Assembly: GCA_947179195.1 (NCBI GenBank)
Contig: CAMXAS010000056.1
Span: 1-7,566, forward strand
Length of the DNA: 7,566 nucleotides
Direction of reading: 5' to 3'
Source of the DNA: an uncultured Bacteroidales bacterium
GTDB taxonomy: Bacteria; Bacteroidota; Bacteroidia; Bacteroidales; P3
Shown: positions 1-6,420 of the stretch, piece after piece
Layout of the letters: every line of letters starts with the position of its first letter
Numbering within the stretch: the stretch's first letter is position 1
The notes under the pieces: generated by a model
What the model was told of the DNA's origin: nothing
The model's input: only the letters and a program-made list of their open reading frames with translations
Database searches by the model: none
Made by a program: the position numbers and the translations under genes

Positions 1-1004
1 TCGCCTTCGCTCAACTGGGAGTAGTCGCCGAGGTTGAGGCTCTGCGGCAGGCCCGCGATGTTGGCTTCCCGACCGATCATCGAACCCGTCATCACCTTAC
101 TGGCGATGCGCGTGTCGGCCTGGATGATGCTGTGCGAGATACGCGACTGCGAAATGTCATCGCGCGCCCCCACCGAAACGCAAGGCCCGATGACGGATTC
201 GCGGATGCAGGCCTTGTCGCCGATATAGCAGGGCGGAATGATGACGCTGTCGGTAATCTGAGCCGTCAGCGCGATTTGATGGATATGCTTGTGCTCCAAC
301 AGGCGCGTATGCGTATCCACGGTCGCGGCCTTGTTGCCGCAATCCAACCATTCGTCCACCGTCTCGCTGTAGAAGACGACGCCTTTGCGCCGCATATTCT
401 CCAAGGCGTCGGTCAACTGATATTCACCGCCTTTGCTGATATCGTTGTCAATCAGATAGCGCAGTTCCTTGTGCAGGTTCTTGCCGTCCTTGAAATAATA
501 GATGCCGATGATGGCCTGGTCCGAAACGAACGTCTTGGGTTTCTCGGCAAAGCCCGTGATGCGGCCCTCGTCGTCGGTCAACACAACGCCGAAAGCCTCC
601 GGATGTTCCACTCGCTTCGTCCATATAACGGCTTCCTGATTCGGCTTTATCACGAAATTGGAAAAGAAAATCGTATCGGCGAAGCCTACGATAACCGGGC
701 CTTTCAACGAATTGGCCGCACACAGGACGGCGTGCGCCGTGCCCAGCGGTTCTTCCTGATAATAAATCCGCCCCTGCGCACCGCGTTTCCGCGCGCAATC
801 CAACAGTTCCCGTTCCGCCTGTTCGCCGAAATCGCCGACGATAAACGCAATCTCCTCAATCGGTTCTTTGACCGTCGTCACGATTTCGTCTATCAAGTGT
901 TCCACAATGGGACGCCCCGCCAGACGGAGCAAGGGTTTGGGGGTGGTCAGCGTGTGCGGGCGCATGCGCTTGCCCATGCCGGCCATAGGAATGATAATCC
1001 TCAT
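1..1004 (-). CDS. sugar-phosphate nucleotidyltransferase with left-handed beta-helix domain (3' end cut by window edge)
   Basis: This NDP-sugar pyrophosphorylase joins a sugar 1-phosphate to an NTP, giving an activated sugar for cell-surface glycan synthesis in the cytoplasm. I translated it by hand from ATG at 1004-1002; 334 codons are open to the left edge with no stop. The N-terminal Rossmann-like domain has the signature GMGKRMRP (residues 9-16) followed by TPKPLL (21-26). It also has QEEPLGTAHA (83-92), a metal-binding Asp at D110 in GFADTIFF, EKP at 154-156 and EWLDCG at 218-223. From about residue 250 the chain shows hexapeptide-like left-handed beta-helix repeats. Family members are about 335-350 residues, so little is missing. 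The start is firm because MRIIIPMAG is the expected first strand. It is the fourth gene of the minus-strand run, 33 bp after dut. Whether the sugar is glucose (RmlA-like) or mannose (ManC-like) cannot be read from the sequence. Confidence 0.9.
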   Translation of the reverse strand, partial: MRIIIPMAGMGKRMRPHTLTTPKPLLRLAGRPIVEHLIDEIVTTVKEPIEEIAFIVGDFGEQAERELLDCARKRGAQGRIYYQEEPLGTAHAVLCAANSLKGPVIVGFADTIFFSNFVIKPNQEAVIWTKRVEHPEAFGVVLTDDEGRITGFAEKPKTFVSDQAIIGIYYFKDGKNLHKELRYLIDNDISKGGEYQLTDALENMRRKGVVFYSETVDEWLDCGNKAATVDTHTRLLEHKHIHQIALTAQITDSVIIPPCYIGDKACIRESVIGPCVSVGARDDISQSRISHSIIQADTRIASKVMTGSMIGREANIAGLPQSLNLGDYSQLSEG

Positions 1005-1037
1005 ATCTTTTTGGTATTAAATTATTTGCATTAAAAA
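1005..1037 (-). other. AT-rich spacer between dut and the nucleotidyltransferase
   Basis: This 33-bp gap is strikingly AT-rich compared with its neighbours. It is the only sizeable gap in the minus-strand run. It could hold a secondary start site or simply an unstructured ribosome landing zone. I found no clean TAnnTTTG element or terminator hairpin, so no promoter is claimed. An A-rich tract (CCAAAAAGAT on the minus strand) sits just ahead of the ATG, in keeping with the Shine-Dalgarno-independent initiation common in Bacteroidota. Confidence 0.4.
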
Positions 1038-1472
1038 CTAACGGCCCGTATGACCGAAACCGCCCGCCCCGCGTTCGGTATCCGACAACTCGGCCGTTTC
1101 CTGCCATTGCACGCGCTCGTGGCGGGCCACCACCATCTGCGCGATGCGTTCGCCCTGCTTGATTTCAAAGGCCTGTTCCGACAGGTTGACGAGCAACACC
1201 TGTATCTCGCCGCGGTAGTCGGCGTCTATCGTCCCCGGGCTGTTGAGCACCGTGATGCCGTGTTTGAGCGCCAGCCCGCTGCGCGGACGTATCTGCGCCT
1301 CGTAACCGGCCGGCAATTCGATACGCAAGCCCGTCGGCACCAACGTGCGATGCCCCGGTTGCAACACCACGGGTTCCGCCACATTCGCCCGCAAATCCAT
1401 GCCCGCCGACAAGGGCGTCTGATAAGCCGGCAGCGCCTCTTTGGACGCATTCACCACCTTTACTTCTATCAT
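1038..1472 (-). CDS. dut: dUTP diphosphatase (dUTPase), homotrimeric type
   Basis: The enzyme hydrolyses dUTP to dUMP and pyrophosphate in the cytoplasm, supplying dUMP for thymidylate synthesis and keeping uracil out of DNA. All five conserved motifs of the trimeric family are present in order: SAGMDLRA (22-29), PRSGLA (63-68), GTIDADYRGEI (80-90, with the catalytic Asp), QGERIAQMV (106-114) and the C-terminal arm GAGGFGHTG (135-143), which closes over the nucleotide. At 144 residues the length is normal and the protein is complete, ending in TAG. Its ATG overlaps the stop of the flippase gene (ATGA), so translation is probably coupled. The sequence just before the start is AT-rich and contains a near-tandem ATTTTGAAA repeat inside the flippase's last codons. 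It lies in an envelope-glycan operon rather than with nucleotide genes. Confidence 0.97.
   Translation of the reverse strand: MIEVKVVNASKEALPAYQTPLSAGMDLRANVAEPVVLQPGHRTLVPTGLRIELPAGYEAQIRPRSGLALKHGITVLNSPGTIDADYRGEIQVLLVNLSEQAFEIKQGERIAQMVVARHERVQWQETAELSDTERGAGGFGHTGR
1469..1472 (-). promoter_or_regulatory. ATGA stop/start overlap coupling flippase and dut
   Basis: On the minus strand, the dut ATG (1472-1470) and the flippase TGA (1471-1469) share bases as ATGA. This normally permits termination-reinitiation and means both genes are read from one transcript. There is no Shine-Dalgarno-like purine run ahead of the dut start, which makes reinitiation the likely route. Confidence 0.8.
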
Positions 1473-2950
1473 CGTTTCAAAATTTTCAAAAACAATTGCC
1501 GCAACGCCTTCTCCCTATACAATACGTAGGCCGAGAAACCGCCCAGACACAACAGCGCGAACGCGATGCCCTGCCACGCCTGACGGAACGGCAACACTTC
1601 CCGCAACTCTCCCAACAGCACCACCGCGAGGATATACGCCCCGATGGATACGAGCCGATACGGCACCTTGTAGCACCGCTGCCCCCAAACATACGAAATC
1701 AACGTCATGACGACATACGAGGCCAAAGCCGTCCAAGCCGCGCCCACGTAGCCGAAATGCGGTATCAATAAAAAGTTCAGCCCCAGGTTCAGCACGGCGC
1801 CGATAAGCGAGATATACATCCCCACGCGCGTGCGGTCCATGACCTTGTACCAAACCGAAAGGTTATAGAAAATGCCGAGGAAGAACTGCGCCATGAGCAA
1901 GACCGGCACCACGCTCCGCCCTTCCCGGTAATCGGCGCCGATGAAATAGAGAATTTGGTCGAGGAACAGCACGCATCCCATATAAATCAACGAACAGGTG
2001 ATGACGAAATATTTCATGACCTCGGCATAGGTTTCCTTGGCATCGGCCCGGGCGGCCTGCTTGAAGAAGAACGGCTCGGCCGCGAAACGGAACGCCTGCA
2101 CGAACAGCGTCATGATAATCGAGAGTTTATAGCAGGCGCCGTAGATGCCCACCTGCGCCAAGGCCACCTGCGTGTCGGGCGTCAGGTAGCGGATCAACAG
2201 ACGGTCGAACGTGCTATCGACAATGCCGGCCAAGCCCCATATCATGATGGGCAACGCATAGCCCATCATGCTCCGCCAAAGTTGCCGGTCGAAGCGGAAG
2301 CGCAACTGGCGCCATTCCGGCCACAACAGCAGTATCGTGACAAAACTGGCAATCAAGTTCGAGATGAAGATATACCCCACGCCCAAGTCGGCCACATAGA
2401 TATGCCGCAGGATGGAAGCCGGATGCGCCTCTATCCACATCGGGCAGAACAGGATGAAGAACAGGTTGAGCCCGATATTGACGACGATGTTGACGGTTTT
2501 GAGGCAGGCGAAACGGAACGCCTTGTTCTGCTCGCGCAACAGGCAGAACGGCAGGGACGCCATGACGTCGGCCACGAGGATGAGCGCGAACCACAGCACG
2601 TAGTCGGCCGCATAGGGGTACCCCAAGGCCGTGCCGATTCGGTCTTTCAGCAAAAAGACAAGTAGGAAGAAACAGGACGAGGTGAAAAAGAGCGACCACA
2701 GCCCCGTGCTGTAAACGAGATTACGGTCGTCGTGCTTCTGCACGTAGCGGAAAAACGTCGTCTCCATGCCATAGGTCAACAGCACCATGAGCAGGGCCGT
2801 GTAGGTATAGAACTCCGTGACGACGCCATAGGCTTCCGGTGCGAACGTATAGGTGTAAAGCGGCACCAACAGGAAGTTGAGGAACCGCCCCACGATGGAA
2901 GGGATGCCGTAGATGGCCGTCTGCTGTGCCAGTTTCTTGAGCTGCGCCAT
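1469..2950 (-). CDS. oligosaccharide flippase / polysaccharide biosynthesis membrane protein (MOP superfamily)
   Basis: This is a 493-residue polytopic inner-membrane protein with hydrophobic segments along its whole length, including roughly residues 14-34, 48-62, 83-101, 116-136, 153-170, 189-210, 228-245, 265-283, 313-337, 346-366, 377-397, 402-423, 433-447 and 459-477. This is the 12-14 helix layout of Wzx-type flippases, which move lipid-linked glycans from the cytoplasmic to the periplasmic face of the inner membrane. The amphipathic N-terminus leading into GIPSIVGRFLNF, the segment LVPLYTY (28-34) and AEPFFFKQA (291-299) resemble the polysaccharide_synt family seen throughout Bacteroidota. 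It starts 19 bp after the cyclase-like lipoprotein gene and overlaps dut by 4 bp, so it is mid-operon. The transported glycan is unknown. O-antigen or the anionic LPS used by T9SS is possible, but this is inference from the neighbours. Confidence 0.9.
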   Translation of the reverse strand: MAQLKKLAQQTAIYGIPSIVGRFLNFLLVPLYTYTFAPEAYGVVTEFYTYTALLMVLLTYGMETTFFRYVQKHDDRNLVYSTGLWSLFFTSSCFFLLVFLLKDRIGTALGYPYAADYVLWFALILVADVMASLPFCLLREQNKAFRFACLKTVNIVVNIGLNLFFILFCPMWIEAHPASILRHIYVADLGVGYIFISNLIASFVTILLLWPEWRQLRFRFDRQLWRSMMGYALPIMIWGLAGIVDSTFDRLLIRYLTPDTQVALAQVGIYGACYKLSIIMTLFVQAFRFAAEPFFFKQAARADAKETYAEVMKYFVITCSLIYMGCVLFLDQILYFIGADYREGRSVVPVLLMAQFFLGIFYNLSVWYKVMDRTRVGMYISLIGAVLNLGLNFLLIPHFGYVGAAWTALASYVVMTLISYVWGQRCYKVPYRLVSIGAYILAVVLLGELREVLPFRQAWQGIAFALLCLGGFSAYVLYREKALRQLFLKILKR

Positions 2951-2969
2951 AATTCCGACTGAGATTCTT

Positions 2970-3989
2970 TTATTCGCGATACAGGGTTTCCAAAACCGTT
3001 TTGCCGACGATGCCCAACGTATTCGGGTCTATCTGCGCCATATTGTCCTGCAACGTATGCCATTGCGGGAAAAAGCCCGTCGGGGTGCCGAAATCCTTAT
3101 GGATGATGTCTATCATCGGTATCCGCGCCAAACGGTTCACAAACAAGTGGTCGTCGATGATGCCGCCCGTCCGGTTCGGCACAAAGACCGCCCCGTAACC
3201 CGATTCGGCGGCCACGCCCCAAACCTTGTCCAGGATATCGGCGGCGTAATAGAGCGAGGTGGCTTCCTGCGCGAACATCGGCTGCCGGTTGCCCACCATA
3301 TCCAACAGGATGCCGTAAGCGGCCGTATAACCGGGCGTATGCGGATGGGCCGCCCAATGCTGCGAACCCTTGCACCACGTATTTTCGTCGCCGGGCGTGT
3401 AAGGGATGAAATCCGGACGCCCCGCATCCTCCAAATCGAACAACACGATATCGACGCCGACCGCCGGCGCGTGGGCCGCCAAAACGCGCGCCGCCTCCAG
3501 CAGCACGCCCACGCCGCTCGCGCCGTCGTTGGCCCCGTCGATGGGCGTACGGTGCAACGTGGAATCGGCCTCCTGGTCGGCATAGGGCCGCGAATCCCAA
3601 TGGGCCGCCAACAAAACCCGCCGCGGATTCTGCGGCGCGAAACACGCGACGAGATTGACGCCCTGCATCGCCTTGCCGTCCCAACGTTCAGCCGTAAACG
3701 GCTGCCGAATCACCGTATCGGCGCAGTCGTTCAAAACGGCATACAGATAGTCGGCGCAACGGTCATGCGCCGCCGAACCGGGTGTCCGCGGCCCGAAAGC
3801 CACCTGACGCGCCACGAACGCATAGGCCGAGTCTTGGGAAAAATGCGCGGCCGGCGTGGCGGCATGGCCTTTCGACGCCTCAATGCCCTCCGGTCGGGCC
3901 GTGCGACAAGCGGCACAGCCCATCGCCAACGCAATGCACAGCGCCGTCAGTCCCCAACCGTTACGGCCGTTTTTTATCTTGAAGCCCAT
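2970..3989 (-). CDS. M28-family glutaminyl-peptide cyclotransferase-like lipoprotein
   Basis: This is a 339-residue exported zinc enzyme. The N-terminus is basic (KIKNGRN), then hydrophobic (GLTALCIALAMG), and ends at Cys25 or Cys28, which reads as a lipoprotein signal facing the periplasm. The fold is M28 peptidase/glutaminyl cyclase. Landmarks are AHWDSRP (129-135, conserved His), GANDGASG (152-159, metal Asp155), FDLEDAG (184-190, catalytic Glu followed by metal Asp), LLDMVG (228-233), DDH (279-281) and WHT (310-312, terminal metal His). The Glu-Asp pair in place of the Glu-Glu of true M28 aminopeptidases, plus the WHT end motif, favour a bacterial type II glutaminyl cyclase, which converts N-terminal Gln to pyroglutamate. 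An aminopeptidase activity cannot be ruled out. It is the first gene of the run, with a promoter-like element at 4008-4015. Confidence 0.85.
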   Translation of the reverse strand: MGFKIKNGRNGWGLTALCIALAMGCAACRTARPEGIEASKGHAATPAAHFSQDSAYAFVARQVAFGPRTPGSAAHDRCADYLYAVLNDCADTVIRQPFTAERWDGKAMQGVNLVACFAPQNPRRVLLAAHWDSRPYADQEADSTLHRTPIDGANDGASGVGVLLEAARVLAAHAPAVGVDIVLFDLEDAGRPDFIPYTPGDENTWCKGSQHWAAHPHTPGYTAAYGILLDMVGNRQPMFAQEATSLYYAADILDKVWGVAAESGYGAVFVPNRTGGIIDDHLFVNRLARIPMIDIIHKDFGTPTGFFPQWHTLQDNMAQIDPNTLGIVGKTVLETLYRE

Positions 3990-4007
3990 AGTTTCACCAG
4001 TTTAAAA

Positions 4008-4015
4008 CAAAATTA
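4008..4015 (-). promoter_or_regulatory. Bacteroidota-type -7 element for the cyclase-flippase-dut-nucleotidyltransferase run
   Basis: Read on the minus strand this is TAATTTTG, an exact match to the Bacteroidota -7 consensus TAnnTTTG. It lies 18 bp before the ATG at 3989, so the predicted leader is only about a dozen bases. No good -33 TTTG is seen about 20 bp upstream; the nearest is CTGG-like. Position and match are persuasive, but an 8-mer with two free bases occurs by chance in AT-rich DNA. Confidence 0.5.
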
Positions 4016-4118
4016 GATAAAATATCCCACATTCACCAGCCCGACACGGCGTTTTTTATGCACTGTTTTTTTAACATTCTTTAAGAGGGTTTTCCGACTT
4101 TCTTATCATTCTTTTTTG

Positions 4119-4126
4119 TAGTTTTG
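4119..4126 (+). promoter_or_regulatory. Bacteroidota-type -7 element for the thioredoxin-fold protein gene
   Basis: TAGTTTTG matches TAnnTTTG exactly and ends 20 bp before the ATG at 4147, implying a short leader of about 16 bases. A T-rich tract lies directly upstream (4111-4117). The -33 element is poor, with only T-rich, imperfect candidates around 4091-4101. No Shine-Dalgarno sequence lies between the element and the start codon. Confidence 0.5.
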
Positions 4127-4146
4127 CATATCCTAAAACTGATATC

Positions 4147-4230
4147 ATGCGTAGTATGTTTTTGAAACACAGCATAACCGGCCTGTTGCTCATCGCGGGC
4201 CTTTCCGGAGGGCTCCAGACGGCCGCCGCC
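4147..4230 (+). other. predicted Sec signal peptide with Gln at mature +1
   Basis: The first 28 codons encode a basic start (R2, K7), a hydrophobic core (residues 11-19) and an Ala-Ala-Ala cleavage box ending at Ala28. The next residue is Gln29. Signal peptidase I substrates of Bacteroidota are reported to favour Gln at +1 (the Q-rule), which is then cyclised to pyroglutamate. This protein fits the rule exactly. Confidence 0.75.
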
Positions 4231-5637
4231 CAAAACAAAAGCGAGGGGAAACCCGCCCTTGAAATCAAAGTGAAAATAGCCGATTACCCGGACAGCATGC
4301 AGAACGTATTGCTCATGGGGCGTTACTACGGCAGCAGCCAGTACATCATCGACACGGCCGTTTACAACGCCAAGAACAACACCTATACGTTCTCGTCCGA
4401 ACAGCCGAAAGAACGCGGGCTCTATCTGCTCATCACGAACGACAAGCGCTTCGCCGAGTTCATTTTGGACGAGGACCAGCAATTTGAAATCGAAACGGAA
4501 TTCCCAAACCTGAACGAGCACATCAAATTCACCGGCTCGCCCGAGAACCAGCTCTATATGGACTTCATCGAAGCCGGGAAAAAGGATTACTCGGCCATGA
4601 ACGAGGCGCAGGCGGGCTTCAGCGCGGCCAAGGAAGCCAACGACACGGCGGCCCAAACCGCCTGGCGCGAGAAAATAACGGCGCTGTTCGACCGCTTGGA
4701 CCAACAGAAGGCCGACTTCATCAAGGCGCATCCCGAACACTTGATGGCGGCCGTATTCAAGGCCCAGCAGGACATCGACGTGCCGGAAGCCCCCGAAAAC
4801 GTGCCCGATTCGCTCAAACGCGACTGGCAGTACGAATACTACAAGGAACACTATTTCGACAACCTCGACCTTTGCGACGACCGCCTCGTCTATACGCCGA
4901 TTTTCCACCAGCGCATGACGGCCTGGCTCGACAAGGTGCTGTATATGCAGAGCCCCGACACGATGAAATACGCGATTGAACGTTTCATTGAGAAATGCCG
5001 TTGCAGCAAGGAGTTGTTCAAATACGCGATTTGGTATCCCGTCGATAAATACCAGCGTTCGGAAATCATCGGGCAGGACGCCATTTGGGTGCATATCGCC
5101 AAAAGATACTACCTGACGGGCGAAGCCTATTGGGCCACGCCTTCCATCGTGGAGAACTTCAAGAAGCGTATCACGCGCGTGGAACCGCTGTTAATCGGCA
5201 ACCGCCCGCCCGAATTCGCCTGCCCCGATACGACGGTGGATTCGCCGAACGAGCGTTTCATCTCGGTGTTTTCCGCGCCCAAACGTTATACGGTGGTCAT
5301 CTTCTGGTCGATGACGTGCGGCCACTGCAAAAAGAGCCTGCCGAAATGGTTGGAGTTCTATCACGAGAAAGGCAAGGAACTGGATTTGGAAATCATCGCC
5401 ATCTGCAAGGACTTCGAGGTGGCCGACTGGAAAAACTACATCCGCGAGCACCAGTTCGACTGGATCAACCTGAACGGCAAGACGGCCACGGCCGATTACA
5501 ACGACCTGTGGGACATCGTCTCCACGCCGACCGTCTATATCCTCGACCGCGACAAACGCATCGTCACCAAGCGGATAGACCAGGAATACGCCGAAGACTT
5601 CATCCGCCTGTGGGAACGGGAGCATTACAACAAGTAA
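4147..5637 (+). CDS. secreted thiol-disulfide protein: DUF4369-like / DUF5106-like / thioredoxin (TlpA-ResA type) domains
   Basis: This is a 496-residue exported protein. A signal peptide (residues 1-28, hydrophobic TGLLLIAGL, ending AAA) is followed directly by Gln29. Residues about 37-130 are beta-rich and resemble the DUF4369 domain found in front of Bacteroidota TlpA proteins. Residues about 130-345 are helical and fit DUF5106. Residues about 350-496 form a thioredoxin fold with the redox motif CGHC (391-394, after FWSMT) and the cis-proline STP (459-461). It probably acts as a periplasmic or envelope disulfide reductase or isomerase. CGHC is the motif of protein disulfide isomerases, whereas TlpA/ResA proteins usually have CxPC. 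Additional cysteines occur at 243, 284, 286 (a CxC pair), 359 and 420. An alternative ATG at 4156 is possible. It is a single-gene unit. Its substrate is unknown. Confidence 0.88.
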   Translation: MRSMFLKHSITGLLLIAGLSGGLQTAAAQNKSEGKPALEIKVKIADYPDSMQNVLLMGRYYGSSQYIIDTAVYNAKNNTYTFSSEQPKERGLYLLITNDKRFAEFILDEDQQFEIETEFPNLNEHIKFTGSPENQLYMDFIEAGKKDYSAMNEAQAGFSAAKEANDTAAQTAWREKITALFDRLDQQKADFIKAHPEHLMAAVFKAQQDIDVPEAPENVPDSLKRDWQYEYYKEHYFDNLDLCDDRLVYTPIFHQRMTAWLDKVLYMQSPDTMKYAIERFIEKCRCSKELFKYAIWYPVDKYQRSEIIGQDAIWVHIAKRYYLTGEAYWATPSIVENFKKRITRVEPLLIGNRPPEFACPDTTVDSPNERFISVFSAPKRYTVVIFWSMTCGHCKKSLPKWLEFYHEKGKELDLEIIAICKDFEVADWKNYIREHQFDWINLNGKTATADYNDLWDIVSTPTVYILDRDKRIVTKRIDQEYAEDFIRLWEREHYNK

Positions 5638-5646
5638 ACCCCTGGG

Positions 5647-6420
5647 CTACAGGCTATAGACTTCCCGCAGCACGGCATAGGATTTGATTTCCGACAACGA
5701 GAACTGCACGGTATAGTACTGCACCAACAGATGCAGCAGGCTTTGCCGTTCCGTATTACCCATGCGGCGCAAGCTTTCCTCGGCCCGGTCCGGCTCCGAC
5801 AGCAACCGGTAGAGCGCGGCCGCGGCCTCCGTGCCCGACAAAGGGTTTTGGGCGACCGTCCCCGCCGGCATCCGGCAGAACACGCCTTCCTGCAAGTCGA
5901 ACCTCAGACCGGGCGCATCGGGCAATACCTCCGCCACCTGCGGATAACATCCCAAATAACGGCATAACGTCAACAGGAACCATACGTGATAATGGCCGTA
6001 GGGTTTCTCCGCCGCTTCCAAGCGTTGCACGAAATACGCGATATATCCGTAAAGCGCGTCGTCGGCCTGCCCTTCGGCCAGGCATTTGCTCAGCATCTCG
6101 GCCAAAAACGTCAGCATACAGACTTTCGTAACGTCGGCATAGAGCCGTTGCGCGCGCCCCGATGGGCGGAACTGCCGCAACGTATAAAGCGTCTGGCTTT
6201 CCCGCCGCTCCACATAGGTGAACTCCAATTCCAAAAACGGAAACAGACCGGCCTTGCCTTGACGGTGGCGCGACGACCGCCCGCCCGATGCGCCCGACGG
6301 ACGCACGCCCTTGACGAAGAACGAACGGAGCCCCCTGTCTTTAGTATATATCTTTACGATGCTACCGGTATCGCCGTAACGGATTTCCCGCAGCACGAAG
6401 CCTTCTGCACTCTCGGTCAT
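5647..6420 (-). CDS. recO: DNA repair protein RecO
   Basis: RecO acts in the cytoplasm with RecR (and RecF) to load RecA onto SSB-coated single-stranded DNA at gaps, in the RecFOR recombination pathway. The 257-residue chain has the N-terminal OB-fold pattern (EGFVLREIRYGDTGSIVKIY from residue 6, then GLRSFFVKGVR at 30-40) and the C-terminal helical domain with RYLGCYP (154-160) and FDLQEGVF (174-181). The length is typical. The loop at residues 41-57 is unusually rich in Arg, Ser and Gly and looks slightly expanded; it lies in the OB-fold region where DNA contacts are expected. The four-cysteine zinc finger of some RecO proteins is absent, with only Cys158 and Cys182 in that region. Its ATG overlaps the porZ stop (ATGA), so it is probably translated by coupling. 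It converges on the 4147-5637 gene with a 9-bp gap. Confidence 0.92.
   Translation of the reverse strand: MTESAEGFVLREIRYGDTGSIVKIYTKDRGLRSFFVKGVRPSGASGGRSSRHRQGKAGLFPFLELEFTYVERRESQTLYTLRQFRPSGRAQRLYADVTKVCMLTFLAEMLSKCLAEGQADDALYGYIAYFVQRLEAAEKPYGHYHVWFLLTLCRYLGCYPQVAEVLPDAPGLRFDLQEGVFCRMPAGTVAQNPLSGTEAAAALYRLLSEPDRAEESLRRMGNTERQSLLHLLVQYYTVQFSLSEIKSYAVLREVYSL
6417..6420 (-). promoter_or_regulatory. ATGA stop/start overlap coupling porZ and recO
   Basis: The porZ TGA (6419-6417) and the recO ATG (6420-6418) share bases on the minus strand. recO therefore has no intergenic space for its own promoter here and is likely co-transcribed and translationally coupled with the upstream secretion gene. 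Confidence 0.8.

Larger units (their letters stand above)
3990..4146. other. divergent intergenic region
   Basis: This 157-bp AT-rich stretch separates the two divergent transcription units and is the only real intergenic space in the window. It contains back-to-back TAnnTTTG elements (4008-4015 minus, 4119-4126 plus). Between them are T-runs at about 4051-4057 and 4065-4072 and the AT-rich stretch around 4069-4084. I saw no operator-like palindrome, riboswitch or small ORF of note. Confidence 0.7.

Noticed and set aside
132..1034. 300-codon plus-strand open frame
   Set aside because: It lies antisense to the nucleotidyltransferase, whose own frame has a full set of family motifs. The plus-strand translation is Arg/His-rich with no recognisable domain, as expected for a GC-rich mirror frame.
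1955..2665. 236-codon plus-strand open frame rich in Gln, His and Glu
   Set aside because: It lies antisense to the flippase. The hydrophilic composition is the complement of hydrophobic membrane-segment codons.
2970..3989. General M28 aminopeptidase annotation
   Set aside because: Not excluded outright, but the Glu-Asp pair and the WHT C-terminal motif fit bacterial glutaminyl cyclases better than classical aminopeptidases, so the cyclase call is preferred.
2913..4016. 367-codon plus-strand open frame
   Set aside because: It is antisense to the cyclase-like lipoprotein and runs into the intergenic region. The composition is dominated by Arg and His, with no signal peptide or motifs. The minus-strand frame carries clear M28/QC motifs.
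4081..5094. 337-codon minus-strand open frame
   Set aside because: It is the mirror of the thioredoxin-fold gene, with Val/Phe/Leu-rich low-information sequence. The plus strand has a signal peptide, domain order and CGHC site.
5638..5660. Possible bidirectional terminator between the convergent genes
   Set aside because: Only a 4-bp stem (CCTG...CAGG) can be drawn, with no T-tract on either side. This is not enough to call a terminator.
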